From the NCBI GenBank assembly GCA_003550305.1, contig QKYT01000035.1, positions 171,493-235,492 on the forward strand: a stretch of 64,000 bases of DNA, written 5' to 3'. Below, in pieces: positions 46,331 through 58,140 of the stretch (position 1 is its first letter; each line of letters begins with the position of its first letter). The translations under genes were made by a program, and so were the position numbers. Under the pieces are notes generated by a model that was not told the origin of the DNA, did no database searches, and saw only the letters and a list, made by a program, of their open reading frames with translations. The DNA is from Glomus cerebriforme. Its lineage: Eukaryota > Glomeromycota > Glomeromycetes > Glomerales > Glomeraceae.

Positions 46331-47067
46331 CTGGAGATTTTCTTTTAAATGATGAACTATTATTACTATTACTTTCATTTTTGATAGAATCAAGGTTAAT
46401 AATTAAAGCATCTATTTTGTATTTTTTTTTAATTTTTTAACCGTATTAGAAAATTAAAGAACATATTTAAAAGAATAATTTTTAATTGGATTATCAGATG
46501 TTAGATTCTCAAAGTAGNAAATTTATTTCTAAAATCGTAAGTTACATTTCATAATTATACAAAGTGTTACATTAGATGATATATAAAATACCAATATTTT
46601 TGATCAAGAATGATTCTTTGTCATTCAATTTTAATTCCAAGAAATATTATATCATTTATATAGAATTTATAGGAATAAATATTTTATCAGGTAAAGTAAT
46701 ATAAGAGTGATTCAAAACTATTTAAATTTATCACCTCCATGAAATATTAACATTTAATTTTCAAAAAAAAATCAAAAAATTAAATCAAATGAGTAGAGAA
46801 TCATACATAAAATTTAAAAAATTAACTAGACAATATTTACATAATTGAAAAAAAATTAAATGAATAATTTAATTTGAAATTAACTAGATAATATTTATAT
46901 AATCAAAAAAAAATTGAATAAATAAAAATTAATAATACAAAATTTATGTAAATTTTATAATTGAGACAAATTAGTACGTATTAACCTAGACTTTTAAAAA
47001 AATATTTAAGAAAGCTATATTTATTATTTTCTTATCCTTTAAAAAATTTTTTTTGACATTTTTAAGA

Positions 47068-47580
47068 TGTCTTCGACTAATAATACTTTTAATTCATCTA
47101 ACACTGTTCAATCTAATCTATTAAATAACACTTCTACATCTAATACTGTTCAATCTAATCCATCAAATAATAATTCCAATTTATCTAATACTATTCGATC
47201 TAATCTATCAAATAATACTTCAAATTCTTCTAATACTATTTAATCTAATCCATCAAATAATAATACTAATGAAGAACAATTATAGACTAAAAAATCAATT
47301 AGACTTCTAATAAACTAACGTAAATTTAGGAACATCAAATATCACCAAACAGTAAGTAGAAGCAGACGACTATTTTAGAATAGCATTGCAAGAAGAATCA
47401 ACTGAAGTGAAGCAACGCAATTTGACAGAAATCAATGTAAAAGAAAATTTTAAAGTTTCATATCAAATTATAATATATGTATCATGTATAAATATATAAA
47501 ATTATATATTAGGTAATTAATTATTTATATTTTAAAAAATATGTTTGTACATGGGAGGAGATAGAAGAGAAAGATGGTTT
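47068..47580 (+). pseudogene. Asn/Ser-rich second open frame inside the hAT element
   Basis: From the ATG at 47068 the plus strand reads MSSTNNTFNSSNTVQSN and then loosely repeats the unit SNTVQSNPSNNNSN about four times before a stop near 47240. Coding-like fragments continue: QEESTEVKQRNLTEIN at about 47390 and CTWEEIEEKDGLFWEIII at about 47547. The orientation is opposite to the transposase. It may be an accessory ORF of a two-gene hAT or a fragment of another inserted gene; the function is unknown. Confidence 0.4.
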
Positions 47581-48214
47581 GTTTTGGGAGATCATTATTT
47601 TAAAAAGTTCAATATTCTTTTTTGGTAAGGCCTGATAATTATCAATAATAAATATATAATTAACTATTTATTTTATATATTGTTAATATTGTAAACTGAA
47701 TTTATTTATACTTTAGATTTGATAGTTAAAAGAATGCATAGAACAAATAAGAGAATATAAAAATGATAAAACATTCATATGAGAAATATTTAAAAAATTT
47801 TGATTAATATAATTTTTTGAAAATGATTATTTATTTCTTTTATTTTTTTTGTAGTAAATATCTTTTTTTTAATTATTCGATATATTATTTTTTTAATTAT
47901 TCAGTATAATTATAATTGTGATATTATAAACAATCTATAATAAATATTTTAACTTAAGTATTAAATATTATAAAAGCTAAAATATATGTAATCTTAATCT
48001 TATAAAAAAATTTATTATATATAAAGTTCAAGCTGATTCAAGCTAACTTGGCTCAAGCCAGAATTTATTCTGACTCAGCTCAGCTCAAAAAGCTCAAGCT
48101 AATATTTATCATGACTTAGCTCATTACAGGTTCAGCTTGAAATTTATTTCAAACTGAACTCAAACTGATCTCTGACTTAACTCAAGCTGGCTTATACAAA
48201 GCTTTAGTTGTTCA

Positions 48215-48955
48215 TTCTCTTACCAAAAGTAAAATAATTAAGAATAATATTTCTATCAATGAGAAACTTATTAAGCTTATCAAAAACCTTAGACTTATCT
48301 GGCATCTCAGTCTTATTAAACATTTTGTTTTCTTAAATATAATGATTTATAGTAAGAAAATTGTTTGATTCACTTCTATGTAAGTATAACTTATAGCATA
48401 CATATACCTTATCTTTTTTATAAGAAAGTTAGCTGAACTTTCACAAATTATTTCATATTTTATATCATGCTGATAAGAAAATAAAAAGAGTGATTATTAT
48501 TAATGTATAATATCAAGAAAATTTTGAAAGTATATGAATATAGATTCTTTAAACTTTTTCATATAAAGAAGGTTCTAAATATACATAAAACTAAAATTAA
48601 TAGGTATTTTTAACTCTGAAATAATCAAAATAATCAAAACAATTTTAACTTGAATTCTCTCAAAAGTCAAAATAACCAAAATTATATCATATCATATGAT
48701 TTTTATAATAAATAAATAGTATTAAACTTCAAAATCCATTATTTCAGCATTCAGTAATTGGATTTTAATGATCTTTATACCATTAGATTCATCTTGATGT
48801 AAGAATTCGTTTGATATATATATTATATTTATAGTATTAATATTGATGAAATTATTTAGATTAAAGTTTTATATTATTTTATAATTATATGAAATTATGT
48901 AATATGATGTAATTTTAGTCTATTTTGATTTTAATTTTGACTTTTAGACCTTCAA
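48215..48955. other. AT-rich spacer after hAT element
   Basis: No gene seen. 48590-48680 repeats aaaataatcaaaat-type words. Confidence 0.55.
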
Positions 48956-48960
48956 ACTAT

Positions 48961-49134
48961 AGATGCCATCCAAATTATTTTAGAATATTATAAATATAAT
49001 TTAGGATGTACAAATTCATTTAGTTTATATGTAATTTATTAAGTAAAGTACTAAAATAATTTGAGATACCAAAAATAATTTGGCATTTTAATATATGCCC
49101 AAATTGATTTTAGAATTTGGATGGCATCTATACT
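48961..49134. mobile_element. Short MITE with GATGCCATCC ends, copy 2
   Basis: gatgccatccaaattatttt at the left and its inverse aatttggatggcatc at the right, with TA beside each end. Its sequence, reverse-complemented, matches the MITE at 43517-43671, so the two copies lie in opposite orientation on either side of the hAT element. Confidence 0.75.
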
Positions 49135-49139
49135 TCAAA

Positions 49140-49690
49140 CTTATTTATTAAAATAATTAAATATTTATTTATCATAAAGAAAATTTAAGTAATCTAATTA
49201 AAATCACATTTTAATATTTTTTTAATATAATACTAGTTGTTATCTATTGTTTTGCAACAGGTTTTAGTTTAATTCCAGCCAGAATTATATGTATACATAT
49301 CAATTTCCTTTTATTGGAAATTTATGTAATTTTGTATTATCATTTGATTCAATTTTTATAGGAAATAAAATTCTTTTTTTTTAAAAATTTGTGTAATGCC
49401 ACATAATCAAGTTATATAATTGTAAAGCATTTATTTATACAGTTAATCTAAAGGTAATGGTTATACAATCAACAAATATTTTTAAGAGATAATTTATATA
49501 TAGCATATGCGATGCTATCGCTCTACTACTGCAGTTACTACTGTGGTATATTTTACATATTGTAGATCAATTACAAGACACGTCTTCTTTAAACTTTCCC
49601 ATGCGTTATGCATTTTAGATATCCTTTTACATTTTCCTGTCATATAGCTCCTTTTCTTACATTTCTTTTCCTGGTATGTATAAAGTTTGG
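49140..49690. other. AT-rich spacer
   Basis: No gene seen; 49500-49690 is less AT-rich but without a maintained frame. Confidence 0.5.
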
Positions 49691-49696
49691 TAATAT

Positions 49697-49910
49697 GGGT
49701 TTGGAGTGGCGTTAGGTTAGGATTAGGAAAGTGGGTTAGAAAAAAAAAATGTGGGCTTAATTAGCGTTGGGTTAGGGTTAGAAAAGTGGGTTAAGAGAAA
49801 AAACATGGGCTTAAAGTAGTATTGAGTTAGGGTTAGGAAAGTGGGTTAAAAAAAATGTGGGCTTAATTAGCATTGGGTTAGGGTTAGGAAAGTTGGCTAG
49901 GGGAAAAAGT
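49697..49910. repeat. Telomere-like minisatellite (GGGTTAGGGTTAGGAAAGTG)
   Basis: Four units of about 50-57 bases. Each has ggcgttaggttaggattag or gggttagggttaggaaagtg, then ggttaagaaaaaa, then gtgggcttaattagc. The phrase TTAGGGTTAGG is telomere-like but embedded in a longer unit, so this is an interstitial minisatellite. It lies directly 5' of the MULE relic. Confidence 0.85.
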
Positions 49911-49964
49911 GTAGTTCTGTATTAGGAATCATTTAACTAACATTATTATATTTATTTATTTTAG

Positions 49965-50860
49965 GATCAAACGGTATATAATGAAGATGCATTTAANGAT
50001 CAGAACATTGAAGAAATCAATATTTCTGAAGATTATTATGATTTTTGCCAATCATATTTGAATGCATTATTAAACTCTATTTCAAGAGAATCTATTAAGG
50101 AAGTGTGGCGAATAATTCCCTATACTGCACCAAATTTTTACCAACATATCATTCTCAACATGTTTGTTATTAGTTTTTCCTGGAATTATTTGCCGTCACT
50201 ACTTTAAATTAATTGTTGAAAATCAGCATGCTTTATTTCACATAATGTTAATGCCATCAAGATAGTTATATGATAATGCATAGAAAACTATAGATTTCAT
50301 ATATAGCGAACCATTTATTAATGCATCTTCTCAAAATTTTTTAACTAATAATCATGAACAAATACTTAATCCTAGGCATTATAACAATGTTCAAGAAGTT
50401 CAAGTTCAGCGACAAATACAAAAAAAAATTAAATTATGGTAGAATTATGGATCATTTTAAACAAGCATTAAATTATTCACTAGATGATGATGATGAGAAA
50501 AATTTGGATGACATGATATTATCTTATATTGCTAAAAAGGTAGAAGAACGTGAATCTAGATGTCAAACTGCTACTGAAGAATCTCAGCCTTCGAATAATA
50601 CTGTAAAGTTACATGATGGACATGTTTATAATGTCAATGATGTTAAAGATCCTACTGTGCGTCGGGGTAAAGGCAGACCTCCTACTAAACGATTGAAAGC
50701 ATTTAATGAAGTACATAACAAAGTAGGAAGCACCAGTAATAGTCAACAAGTTAATCTTAATAGTAGAGAAAAGGAAAATGAAGTTAGTGGACGTAGATGT
50801 GGTTTATATCATAAAACGGGACATTATGCACCTAAATGTCTTAACAAGGAAAATGCCTAA
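49965..50860 (+). pseudogene. MULE/FAR1-type transposase remnant (C-terminal half)
   Basis: Reading across frames on plus: DQNIEEINISEDYYDFCQSY, RESIKEVWRII then PYTAP, then a SWIM-like zinc finger, STCLLLVFPGIICRHYFKL (C...C-x-H), with ENQHALFHIMLMPS after it. Further on: NEPF-type SEPFINASSQNFLTNNHEQI and LNPRHYNNVQEVQVQRQI. A frame change then leads to the open 168-codon frame 50354-50860 with NYGRIMDHFKQALNYSLDDD, KDPTVRRGKGRPPTKRLKAF and the C-terminal knuckle CGLYHKTGHYAPKC, where one of the usual Cys residues is Tyr. Mutator-like transposases and FAR1 relatives end this way. One N (49996), several stops and the frameshift mark it as dead. Confidence 0.7.
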
Positions 50861-50869
50861 TATAAATTG

Positions 50870-51470
50870 TTAATTGTTTATAATTAATGTCTTAATGATA
50901 TTGACATTTATTAATATATATTAATAAAAGAAAATTATTTTATATTTTATTGCAGTTTGCATTTGAATTAAATTTACATTTTCGAAGTCATGTAATATCA
51001 CGGGATTTTATATAAGGCGATATTTAACATTTTATAGCGGTGTGATAAATAAATTTGGTATATTTTTAATTATATAGATTAAAATATAAATAATATATAT
51101 AATAATAAATAAAATAAAGGGATTGCTAAATGTTGCCTAGATGATTGTTGTCTAAGTGTTTATTACCTGGATGATTGTTGTCTGGATGATTATTGTCAGA
51201 GTTTTTTTTTCAAATATATTACATGATGTATAGGCTGATTTTTTTAACTTGGCTAATTTTTGATTAGTTAAACTTAAATTTTATCACAAAAAATTTTTAA
51301 AAAAAAATTTATTGCAAACATATTTATTCAAAATAATTTTATCTAATAAAATTTTTTAAAATTTAAAAGTNACATATTTANNATTTTATTTATTTTTAAT
51401 NAAGTGATACAAATAAAAGAAACAATAATAATAAATAAAAAAGATAAGTAAATTATAATAATTAAAAAGA
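50870..51470. other. AT-rich spacer with a short GATGATTGTTGTC repeat
   Basis: 51125-51205 has four loose copies of tggatgattgttgtc. Ns occur at 51371-51401. No gene seen. Confidence 0.55.
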
Positions 51471-51471
51471 A

Positions 51472-51990
51472 AGATGCTAATAAAAAAATAAAATAACAAT
51501 AGAGTAATAACTGAAAAAGTAATAGTAGATGAAAGGGAGTAAAAAGGAGTAATGAAAAGTGATGGAAGATAAAAAGAAGTAATGAGGGATAAAAAGGAGC
51601 AATAGGAGATGAAAAAAATTGATGAAAAGATGAAGAGAAATGATAGGAGACAAAAAGAAATAATAAAAGATGAAGAGGAGTGATGGAAAATGAAGAGGAA
51701 TGATGGGAGATGAAAAGGAATGATAGGAAGTAAATAGGAGAAAAAAAGAGATAATGAAAAATGAAAAGATGTAATAGAAAATGATAGAAGACAAAAAAGA
51801 TGAAATAATAAAAGATAATAGAGATGAAAAATGATGAAAGATAAAAAATAAAAAAATAATCATGATAGGAGGTTGGGTAGTAAAAGATAATAATAGGAAA
51901 TCAAGTAAAAATAAAACCATAAAGTAAAAAAAAAATGAAGTTAGTAAGAAATGAAATATAAGATAGAAATAATAAAAAAAAAATAATAAA
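51472..51990. repeat. Polypurine low-complexity tract
   Basis: About 500 bases almost free of C on the plus strand, built from irregular gatgaaaaggag, aataggaga and tgatagaaga words. The 147-codon minus-strand frame (Phe/Ser/Leu-rich) is a by-product of this bias and not a protein gene. Confidence 0.85.
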
Positions 51991-51994
51991 TAAA

Positions 51995-52284
51995 AAACAT
52001 ATCTTTATTAAGAGCTGATCTGCCTAAGAATGGCAGAAAATTACTATATAAATTTGGGGTAGAGTTATTATAAAAATGCCAAAATTGGCTAAATTTTATG
52101 AATTATAAAATCCACAGGTGATCATGCGATGACACTAAATTTCACATGATGAAACCTTAAATGCCGAAAATAAAAAAAATAAAAAAAAATCAAGAAATTT
52201 ATTTATTTATTCAAAACTTTACTTTGAGGCAATGTCAGATTTGACAAGAATGTATATATATAGTATGTAAGAATTTCAAGTCAT
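51995..52284. other. AT-rich spacer
   Basis: No gene. The phrase ttactatataaatttggg near 52040 recurs at about 53720. Confidence 0.5.
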
Positions 52285-52286
52285 AT

Positions 52287-52967
52287 ACAGTTTAATCTCG
52301 ATATAACGAACCTACGATATAATGAATTCTTGATATACCGAACTTTTTTTAAAAAACCAGTTTCATAATATATAAAAAAATCTCGATATACCGAACTTCA
52401 TATGAAACTTGATATAGCATATACCAAACATGTATTGATCTACCGTCTATTATAAAATATAATAAAAAAAATCTTGATATCAAACTGGTCATGTGATCAG
52501 TAGATTATAAACAATATCTTTTTATCTGTTGAGTTAAAAAAGAAAAATTGTAAATGTAAATAAGAAACATTAAAAAAAAAGAAAGATTTATAATTGCTTT
52601 ATGAATTGTACAACGTACTGTACATACGCGGCAAATAATTTTTCTAATAGTATTATAGTAGTACTATAATTTTTTTGAACATTTTATTAATAATAATATA
52701 ATCTATGAATTTTTAAACATTTATTTTTTAATTTTTAATTTTAAGGAAAGCGTGGTATCGTTACAGATTATGAACACATTTATTTTTTACAATAATAAAA
52801 ATTTAATATCGAAATACATAAGATAAATCACGTGATTTCAATATACCGAACTGTTTATTACTTACTTATAGAGTTCAGTATATAAAGAAAATTTGATATA
52901 CCGAACTACCTCTATATACCGAATTTTTGCTTTTGAACCATGAGTTCAGTATATCGAGATTAAACTG
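52287..52967. mobile_element. Non-autonomous pogo/Tigger-like element (681 bp)
   Basis: It starts cagtttaatctcgatataac and ends with the inverse gttcagtatatcgagattaa then actg; TA on both sides (52285-52286 and 52968-52969). Subterminal gaacc/ataccgaac repeats at both ends (52330-52400, 52850-52925) are typical. There is no transposase frame. CACGTG lies at 52829-52834. Confidence 0.85.
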
Positions 52968-52969
52968 TA

Positions 52970-54310
52970 TTACATTATTTTAATAAATAAAAATATTTAA
53001 AATTATATTTTTATACATTTTATACGTTTAAAACTACTTGTTTTATATAAATTTAATATTTTCTCTTACTTTTAGTTCATATATCGCCATAATTTCTTTC
53101 TATTATCATAAGGAAAACCAGTAAACAAACTTCAAATGGTAAAAGTTTTGGATATATATATTTTATTTGATTTTTAATTTGAGTGCATCATACAAACTCT
53201 TAGTGCTAGTTTACAAGTTATTATTAGTTTTTTAAAAGTGTTATAACAAAAATACAAAAAAAATATCATATATTTACTAGAATAATAGATAATAATGGCT
53301 TTTTAGAGAGTCTTATATAGATAATAGATAGATTATTTCAGGTTGGATTTTTCATCTTAGATTTTTTTTTATTTGTATATTAGTTATGCTTATTTTTGGC
53401 CAAAAAATCATCACTTTGACAATAATATTTGAATAATTTTCATGAGTGAACCAGTTTTTACTGAATAATGAATATTTAGGACGTGGTGGGTATCAGATTT
53501 TAGCATTTTATTGTGAGTTACTATGTGAAAATATTTTTTTCAATATTTTTTTCTCACATGACTTAGTATCACAATATGATTCTTGTCATTTTTGATTGGC
53601 AGAATTTTGCTTACTTAATTTTTTTTTTATATTTCATAATTTTATTTTATTTTTTTTTAGATCTTTTAGTTTTTTCAGTTCTATAATTAAGACCTGATTC
53701 GCATATGATCGGCAAAAGTTACTATATAAATTTGGGAGAAAAAATTTGCAGAAAGTTAACAATAGCTTTTATATGGAGTTTAAGAAGTTTTATATAAGTA
53801 ATCGACTTGATTTTATAGAACAGATATAACTTTTGTATTATTAGAAATTGGCTTATTATGAAAGGATAACTACTAGGTATATTTATGACAAAGTTTTTAG
53901 ATAGGAGTTGTAGATGAGACAGCATAAGCAATCATCTTAATTCATTTGAAGTATTTATAGTGCTGTTAGAAACTGGTCTGATAAATAGAAGAATAAAAGT
54001 ATTTTAGTATATTTTTTCTTTTTTTGTATATTTTAATTTTAGTTCTTATATATAGTCTCTTCTTCCTAAAGATTGATATTAGCAACCAACTTCTATAATT
54101 CTACTTAAAATGGTTTATACTAGTTTAAAAATCCAAGTGTGAGGTTAGAAATATCTTTTATTCTGAAGATTAATATTAACAGTCAGTCTTTAGAAATTCA
54201 TCAATGTTTCATGCTAGTTTAAAGATCTATTATATTGAGGGGATATTTCAATTAAGAGAAGATTCAAGTAGACTAGTTGAAGGGATTATATATTGATGCT
54301 AGAGTTTCTT
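52970..54310. other. AT-rich intergenic DNA
   Basis: No supportable gene. Words around 54110-54240 (agaaatatcttttattctga, gattaatattaacag) echo 54060-54080, suggesting old repeats. Confidence 0.5.
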
Positions 54311-54314
54311 AAAC

Positions 54315-54540
54315 TTGAATCAAATCAAATATGTAACTAATTTGAATTTATCAAATCAAATCAAATTTAAATCAAATTCAAATCAAATATCAAATATTTA
54401 TCAAATTGACCAATTAATAAATTAAAGAATTTCAAATCAAATTAAATTGAATTTGAATTAAATCAAAAAAAAACTGATTTGAATTTATAAATTCAAATCA
54501 AATTCAAATCAAATGTCAAATGTCAAATCAAATTGCATAT
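54315..54540. repeat. CAAAT-rich low-complexity repeat
   Basis: About 220 bases of irregular aaatcaaattcaaatcaaat words with partial dyads (aaatttgaattt). No coding sequence. Confidence 0.85.
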
Positions 54541-54839
54541 TCTTAATTGGTGTTAGTATTGGAATATGGAAAGAATCAGAGTATAATTTATATCTAAGGA
54601 GGCCTTACTTTCAGTCCTCGTTTTGAGAACTTATATTACATAAGTATAATAAATAGCATTTTTTCAAATGAAAGGTGAATTATAGATTTTTATTTTTTAT
54701 TATTTGCTATCAATGTATACTATTATATTTTAATAAAAAATTTATATCTATCTTATTTTCAAAAATAAAAAATAAATAAAATTAAATTAAATTCTTATAA
54801 ATATACTTATATTATATAATATTTAAATTATTACTAGTA

Positions 54840-55023
54840 CAGTCATCTCCCTCTATAGGCATCCTTTGTTTAGTTACACTTCCCTTATAAGCACATTTAT
54901 ACTTGAATCAAGTTACTAATAATATTGTTAAAAAAATTTTCTCTATAGTCACATTATATAGGTTTTTTATAATCACATTTTTTTTTCAATTCTGGGAAGT
55001 GTAATTATATAGAAGAATGACTG
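54840..55023. mobile_element. 184-bp MITE, copy 2 (CAGTCATC ends)
   Basis: cagtcatctccctctatagg to agaagaatgactg with TA on both sides. It is collinear with the copy at 43090-43278 over its full length with scattered substitutions. Confidence 0.8.
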
Positions 55024-55114
55024 TATTTATAATTTACCTGCTGTTGATTATATTAACAATATAATAATAAATTTAAATTTACAGTATATATATTTTAGGG
55101 TTTAAAATTTATAC

Positions 55115-57658
55115 GTTCCTGCGTTGCAACGCATTCCTAAATCATGTGATTTTGATCGAATTTGATTGGTCAAATATTTTACTACAAATTTTTATCCTTT
55201 ATTATAATTTACAAATAATTTTATTGACCAATTTTTTATTTATTTTATTTATCACAATCATTTTTTTAATAACAAATTATACAAAGCTTTTATTATATAT
55301 AAAATAAAGGATAGAGATGAAAACAGAAATAAAAATAAAAGTTCATAATAATAAAAGTAAAGAGAACTAGAATTAAAATACCATTACAGAATTAAGCAAT
55401 ATCACAAAATTAAATACCATCACAAAATTAAAGCACTATTATAGTAGCAAATTAAGCACTATTACGAGATTAAAGCAGTATCTCCAAAAAAAATAAATTA
55501 AAAACACTCCCCACCCATAATTACCTTTCAAGATAAGATTTTAGGTTTTTTACAAAATTAAAGAAAAAAAGAAACGTTAGTGAATTATACTTACGTTTCT
55601 TAAAACCTATTTTGAAAAACCCCAACTCACCCAAGTTCCCAAAGCCATTTCCTAGAGGTATGCTATATCTGGTCATCCATCCAAAAAATGACCAGATTCG
55701 GATTGATCTGTTTGTACCACTGGATTGACCAGATAGTTCAACGGATATCCGGTTAATCCAATTATTCATCACCTAAAGAAAAAATGCAAAAGGAACGTTA
55801 ATGATGTTCTAAAGACAGAAAAAAAAACAAACACTACCTCCCAACTTACCTTTATGATCCAAGCTGAAGTCCAGATCCAGAAAGGCTTTTTAAAGAAAAA
55901 ATGACAAAAAGGAACGTTAATAATGTTCCAAAGACAAAGGAAAAAAAAACCTGAAAAACACAACCTCCCAACTTACTTTCATGATCCAAATCAGAGTCCA
56001 AGTCCAGAAAGGCATCTCCTAAAAAAAAATCCAAAAAACCCTAAAATCTCCATTCCCAACTTACCTAAGCTGAAATCCATGTCCAGAAAGGCATTCCCTT
56101 AAGTAAGAAAAGAAGTAAAAGGAACATTAGTGATGTTTCAAAGACAAAAAAAAACAAACATCACCTCCCAACTTACCTTTTATAGTCCAAGTCAAAGTCC
56201 AGGTTCAGAAAGGCTTCCCTAAAGAAAAAAATGCAAAAAAGGAGCGTTAATGATGTTTCAAAGACAAAGAAAAAGAAAATCCTGAAAAACACAACCTCCC
56301 AACTTACTTTCATGATCCAATCGGAGTCCAAGTCCAGGAAGGCGTCCCCTAAAGAAAAAATACAAAAANGAACGTTAATAATGTTTCAAAGACAAAAAAA
56401 AATCCAAAAAAATCCAAAATCTCCATTCCCAACTTACCTAACACAAAATCCAAATCCAGGAAGGCATCCCCTAAAGAAAAAAGTAAAAGGAACATTAGTG
56501 ACGTTCCAAAGACAAAAAAAAACAAACACCACCTCCCAACTTACCTTTTATAGTCCAAGCTGAAGTCCAGGTCCAGAAAGGTTTTCCCTAAAGAAAAAAT
56601 GCAAAAAAGAAGCATTAATGATGTTCCAAAGATAAAGAAAAAGAAACCCCTAAAAAACACAACCTTCCAACTTACTTTCATGATCCAAATTGGAGTCCAA
56701 ATCCAGGAAGGTGTCTCCTAAAGAAAAAATACAAAAAGGAACGTTAATAATGTTTCAAAGATAAAAAAAAATCCAAAATCTTCATTCCCAACTTACCTAA
56801 GCCAAAATCCAGGTCCAGGAAGGCATTCCTAAAGAAAAGAAGTAAAAGGAATGTTAGTGACATTCCAAAGATAAAAAAAAATGAAATCCCCTCCTTCTAA
56901 CTTACCTTCAAGTTGAAATTCAGTTCCCTATAGAAACAAAGCAAAAGGAACATTAGTGATGTTTCAAAAATGAAAAAAAAAACAAATTCCTCCTCCTAAC
57001 TTACCTTCAAGCTGAAATTCAGTTCCAGAAAATGTCCTCTAGAAACAAAGCAAAAAAAACGTTAGTGAAGTTCCAATGAGTGACAAAAAAAAACAAAAAA
57101 ATAAACCAAACAATCTCCACTTCCAACTTACCTTTCATAGTCCAAGCCAAAATCCAGTCCAGAAAGGTGCCTCCTAAAGAAAAAAAGTAAAAGGAACATT
57201 AGTAACGTTCCAAAGACAAAAAAACCAAAAAAAAATGAAAATCTTTTCCTAACTTACCAGTTCCAGGAAGGTAACTTCTATAAAAATGAAATAAAAGGAA
57301 TATTAGTGATGTTTTCTCAAGGTTGTTCCTTACAAAATTAAAAAAAAAAAACATTAGTATGTTATACTAACGTTTCTTTAAACCATTTTGAAAATCCCAA
57401 CTCACCCAAAGCTCCCAAGACCGTTTCCTACAAAATTAAAAAAAAAAGAAATATTAGTGTATTATACTAACGTTCTTAATTTCAAAAAAAAAATCAAACT
57501 TACCAATCGAAGTTTCCAAGGCCGTTCCCAAAAAATAAAAAACAGTTTGCTGTTCCTAGAAAAAAGAAAAAATACAAAATGAAAACAACGCATTTAAAAA
57601 AACCCAATCAAATTTTATTTTAATCACGTGATATAAGGGGGGATGCGTTACAATGCCC
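55115..57658. mobile_element. TIR-bounded element filled with a minisatellite
   Basis: The left end gttgcaacgcattcctaaat, followed by catgtgattttgatcgaatt, is matched by the reverse complement of the right end: attgtaacgcatccccc, then atcacgtgattaaaataaaa. Both continue with tttgattgg. The 2.5-kb interior is essentially one tandem array (55560-57540). No protein gene is seen; small open frames inside are repeat artefacts. This looks like a transposon-like unit whose body is a minisatellite. Confidence 0.6.
55560..57540. repeat. 13-unit minisatellite with AACGTTA hairpins
   Basis: About thirteen units of 100-135 bases. A typical unit is: aaaggaacgttaatgatgtt, ccaaagacaaa, then aacaaacaccacctcccaac, ttacctttatagtccaag, tgaagtccaggtccagaaag, gcttcccctaaagaaaa. 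The first and last units carry gaaacgttagtgaattata plus cttacgtttc, a clear dyad. Units have diverged by roughly 10-20%. One N is at 56370. Confidence 0.88.
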
Positions 57659-57659
57659 T

Positions 57660-58140
57660 CACGTAAAATTATTATTTCCTATATTTTATAATAAAAAATT
57701 CATTATCTTTTTTAAAAATTTTCAGGTTGATGGATTAGTTTTCTTTCTTATTTTTTCTTTTTTCTTCTAAAATAATAAGAAATAGAAGTTTGCTATTTAT
57801 CAGATCATTACTAGTATTTTCAAATTAGGTAATTTTAGTAATTTTGGCTAAAATTTAAATGATTAATAAATAATTTTCTTTTTTAAGGGACGTCTAAAGT
57901 GAAGTAGAATCACATGATTATAGTGAATATCTGTTAGACTGTTACCCCTTACATCATATCTTCATTTTTCATTTTTTCTAAATATTCTAAGAACTTAAAA
58001 ATTTTTTGATAGGTAAAACCCTATTCATCTCCTGTTATTTATCACATGTATAATTTTTTAATGCCATAATTTTGGCCAAAAATTTTACAAAAATTATGTG
58101 ATTCTATTCTGCTTTAGTCATATCCTTTTTAGGATATTGT
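57660..58140. other. AT-rich spacer
   Basis: No gene seen. Confidence 0.5.

Larger units (their letters stand above)
43682..48206 (-). mobile_element. Nearly full-length dead hAT transposon with 8-bp target duplication
   Basis: The left end taaagctctgtacaaac and the right-end reverse complement taaagctttgtataagc are flanked by the direct repeat GTTGTTCA (43673-43680 and 48207-48214), which is the 8-bp duplication expected for hAT. Subterminal regions of about 180 bases at both ends are dense in AAGCTCAAGC/GAGCTTAGCT words in inverted orientation. The element spans about 4.5 kb. The inner minus-strand transposase is described separately. An Asn-rich plus-strand frame occupies about 47068-47580. 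The whole is strongly AT-biased and full of stops, so it is long dead, yet the TSD is perfect. One N lies at 46518. Confidence 0.85.

Noticed and set aside
51477..51920. 147-codon minus-strand open frame
   Set aside because: It lies wholly in a polypurine tract and consists of Phe/Ser/Leu/Ile; no stop codons are expected from such biased sequence.
55560..57540. CRISPR-like array
   Set aside because: The whole 100-135-base unit repeats; there are no constant repeats separated by unique spacers.
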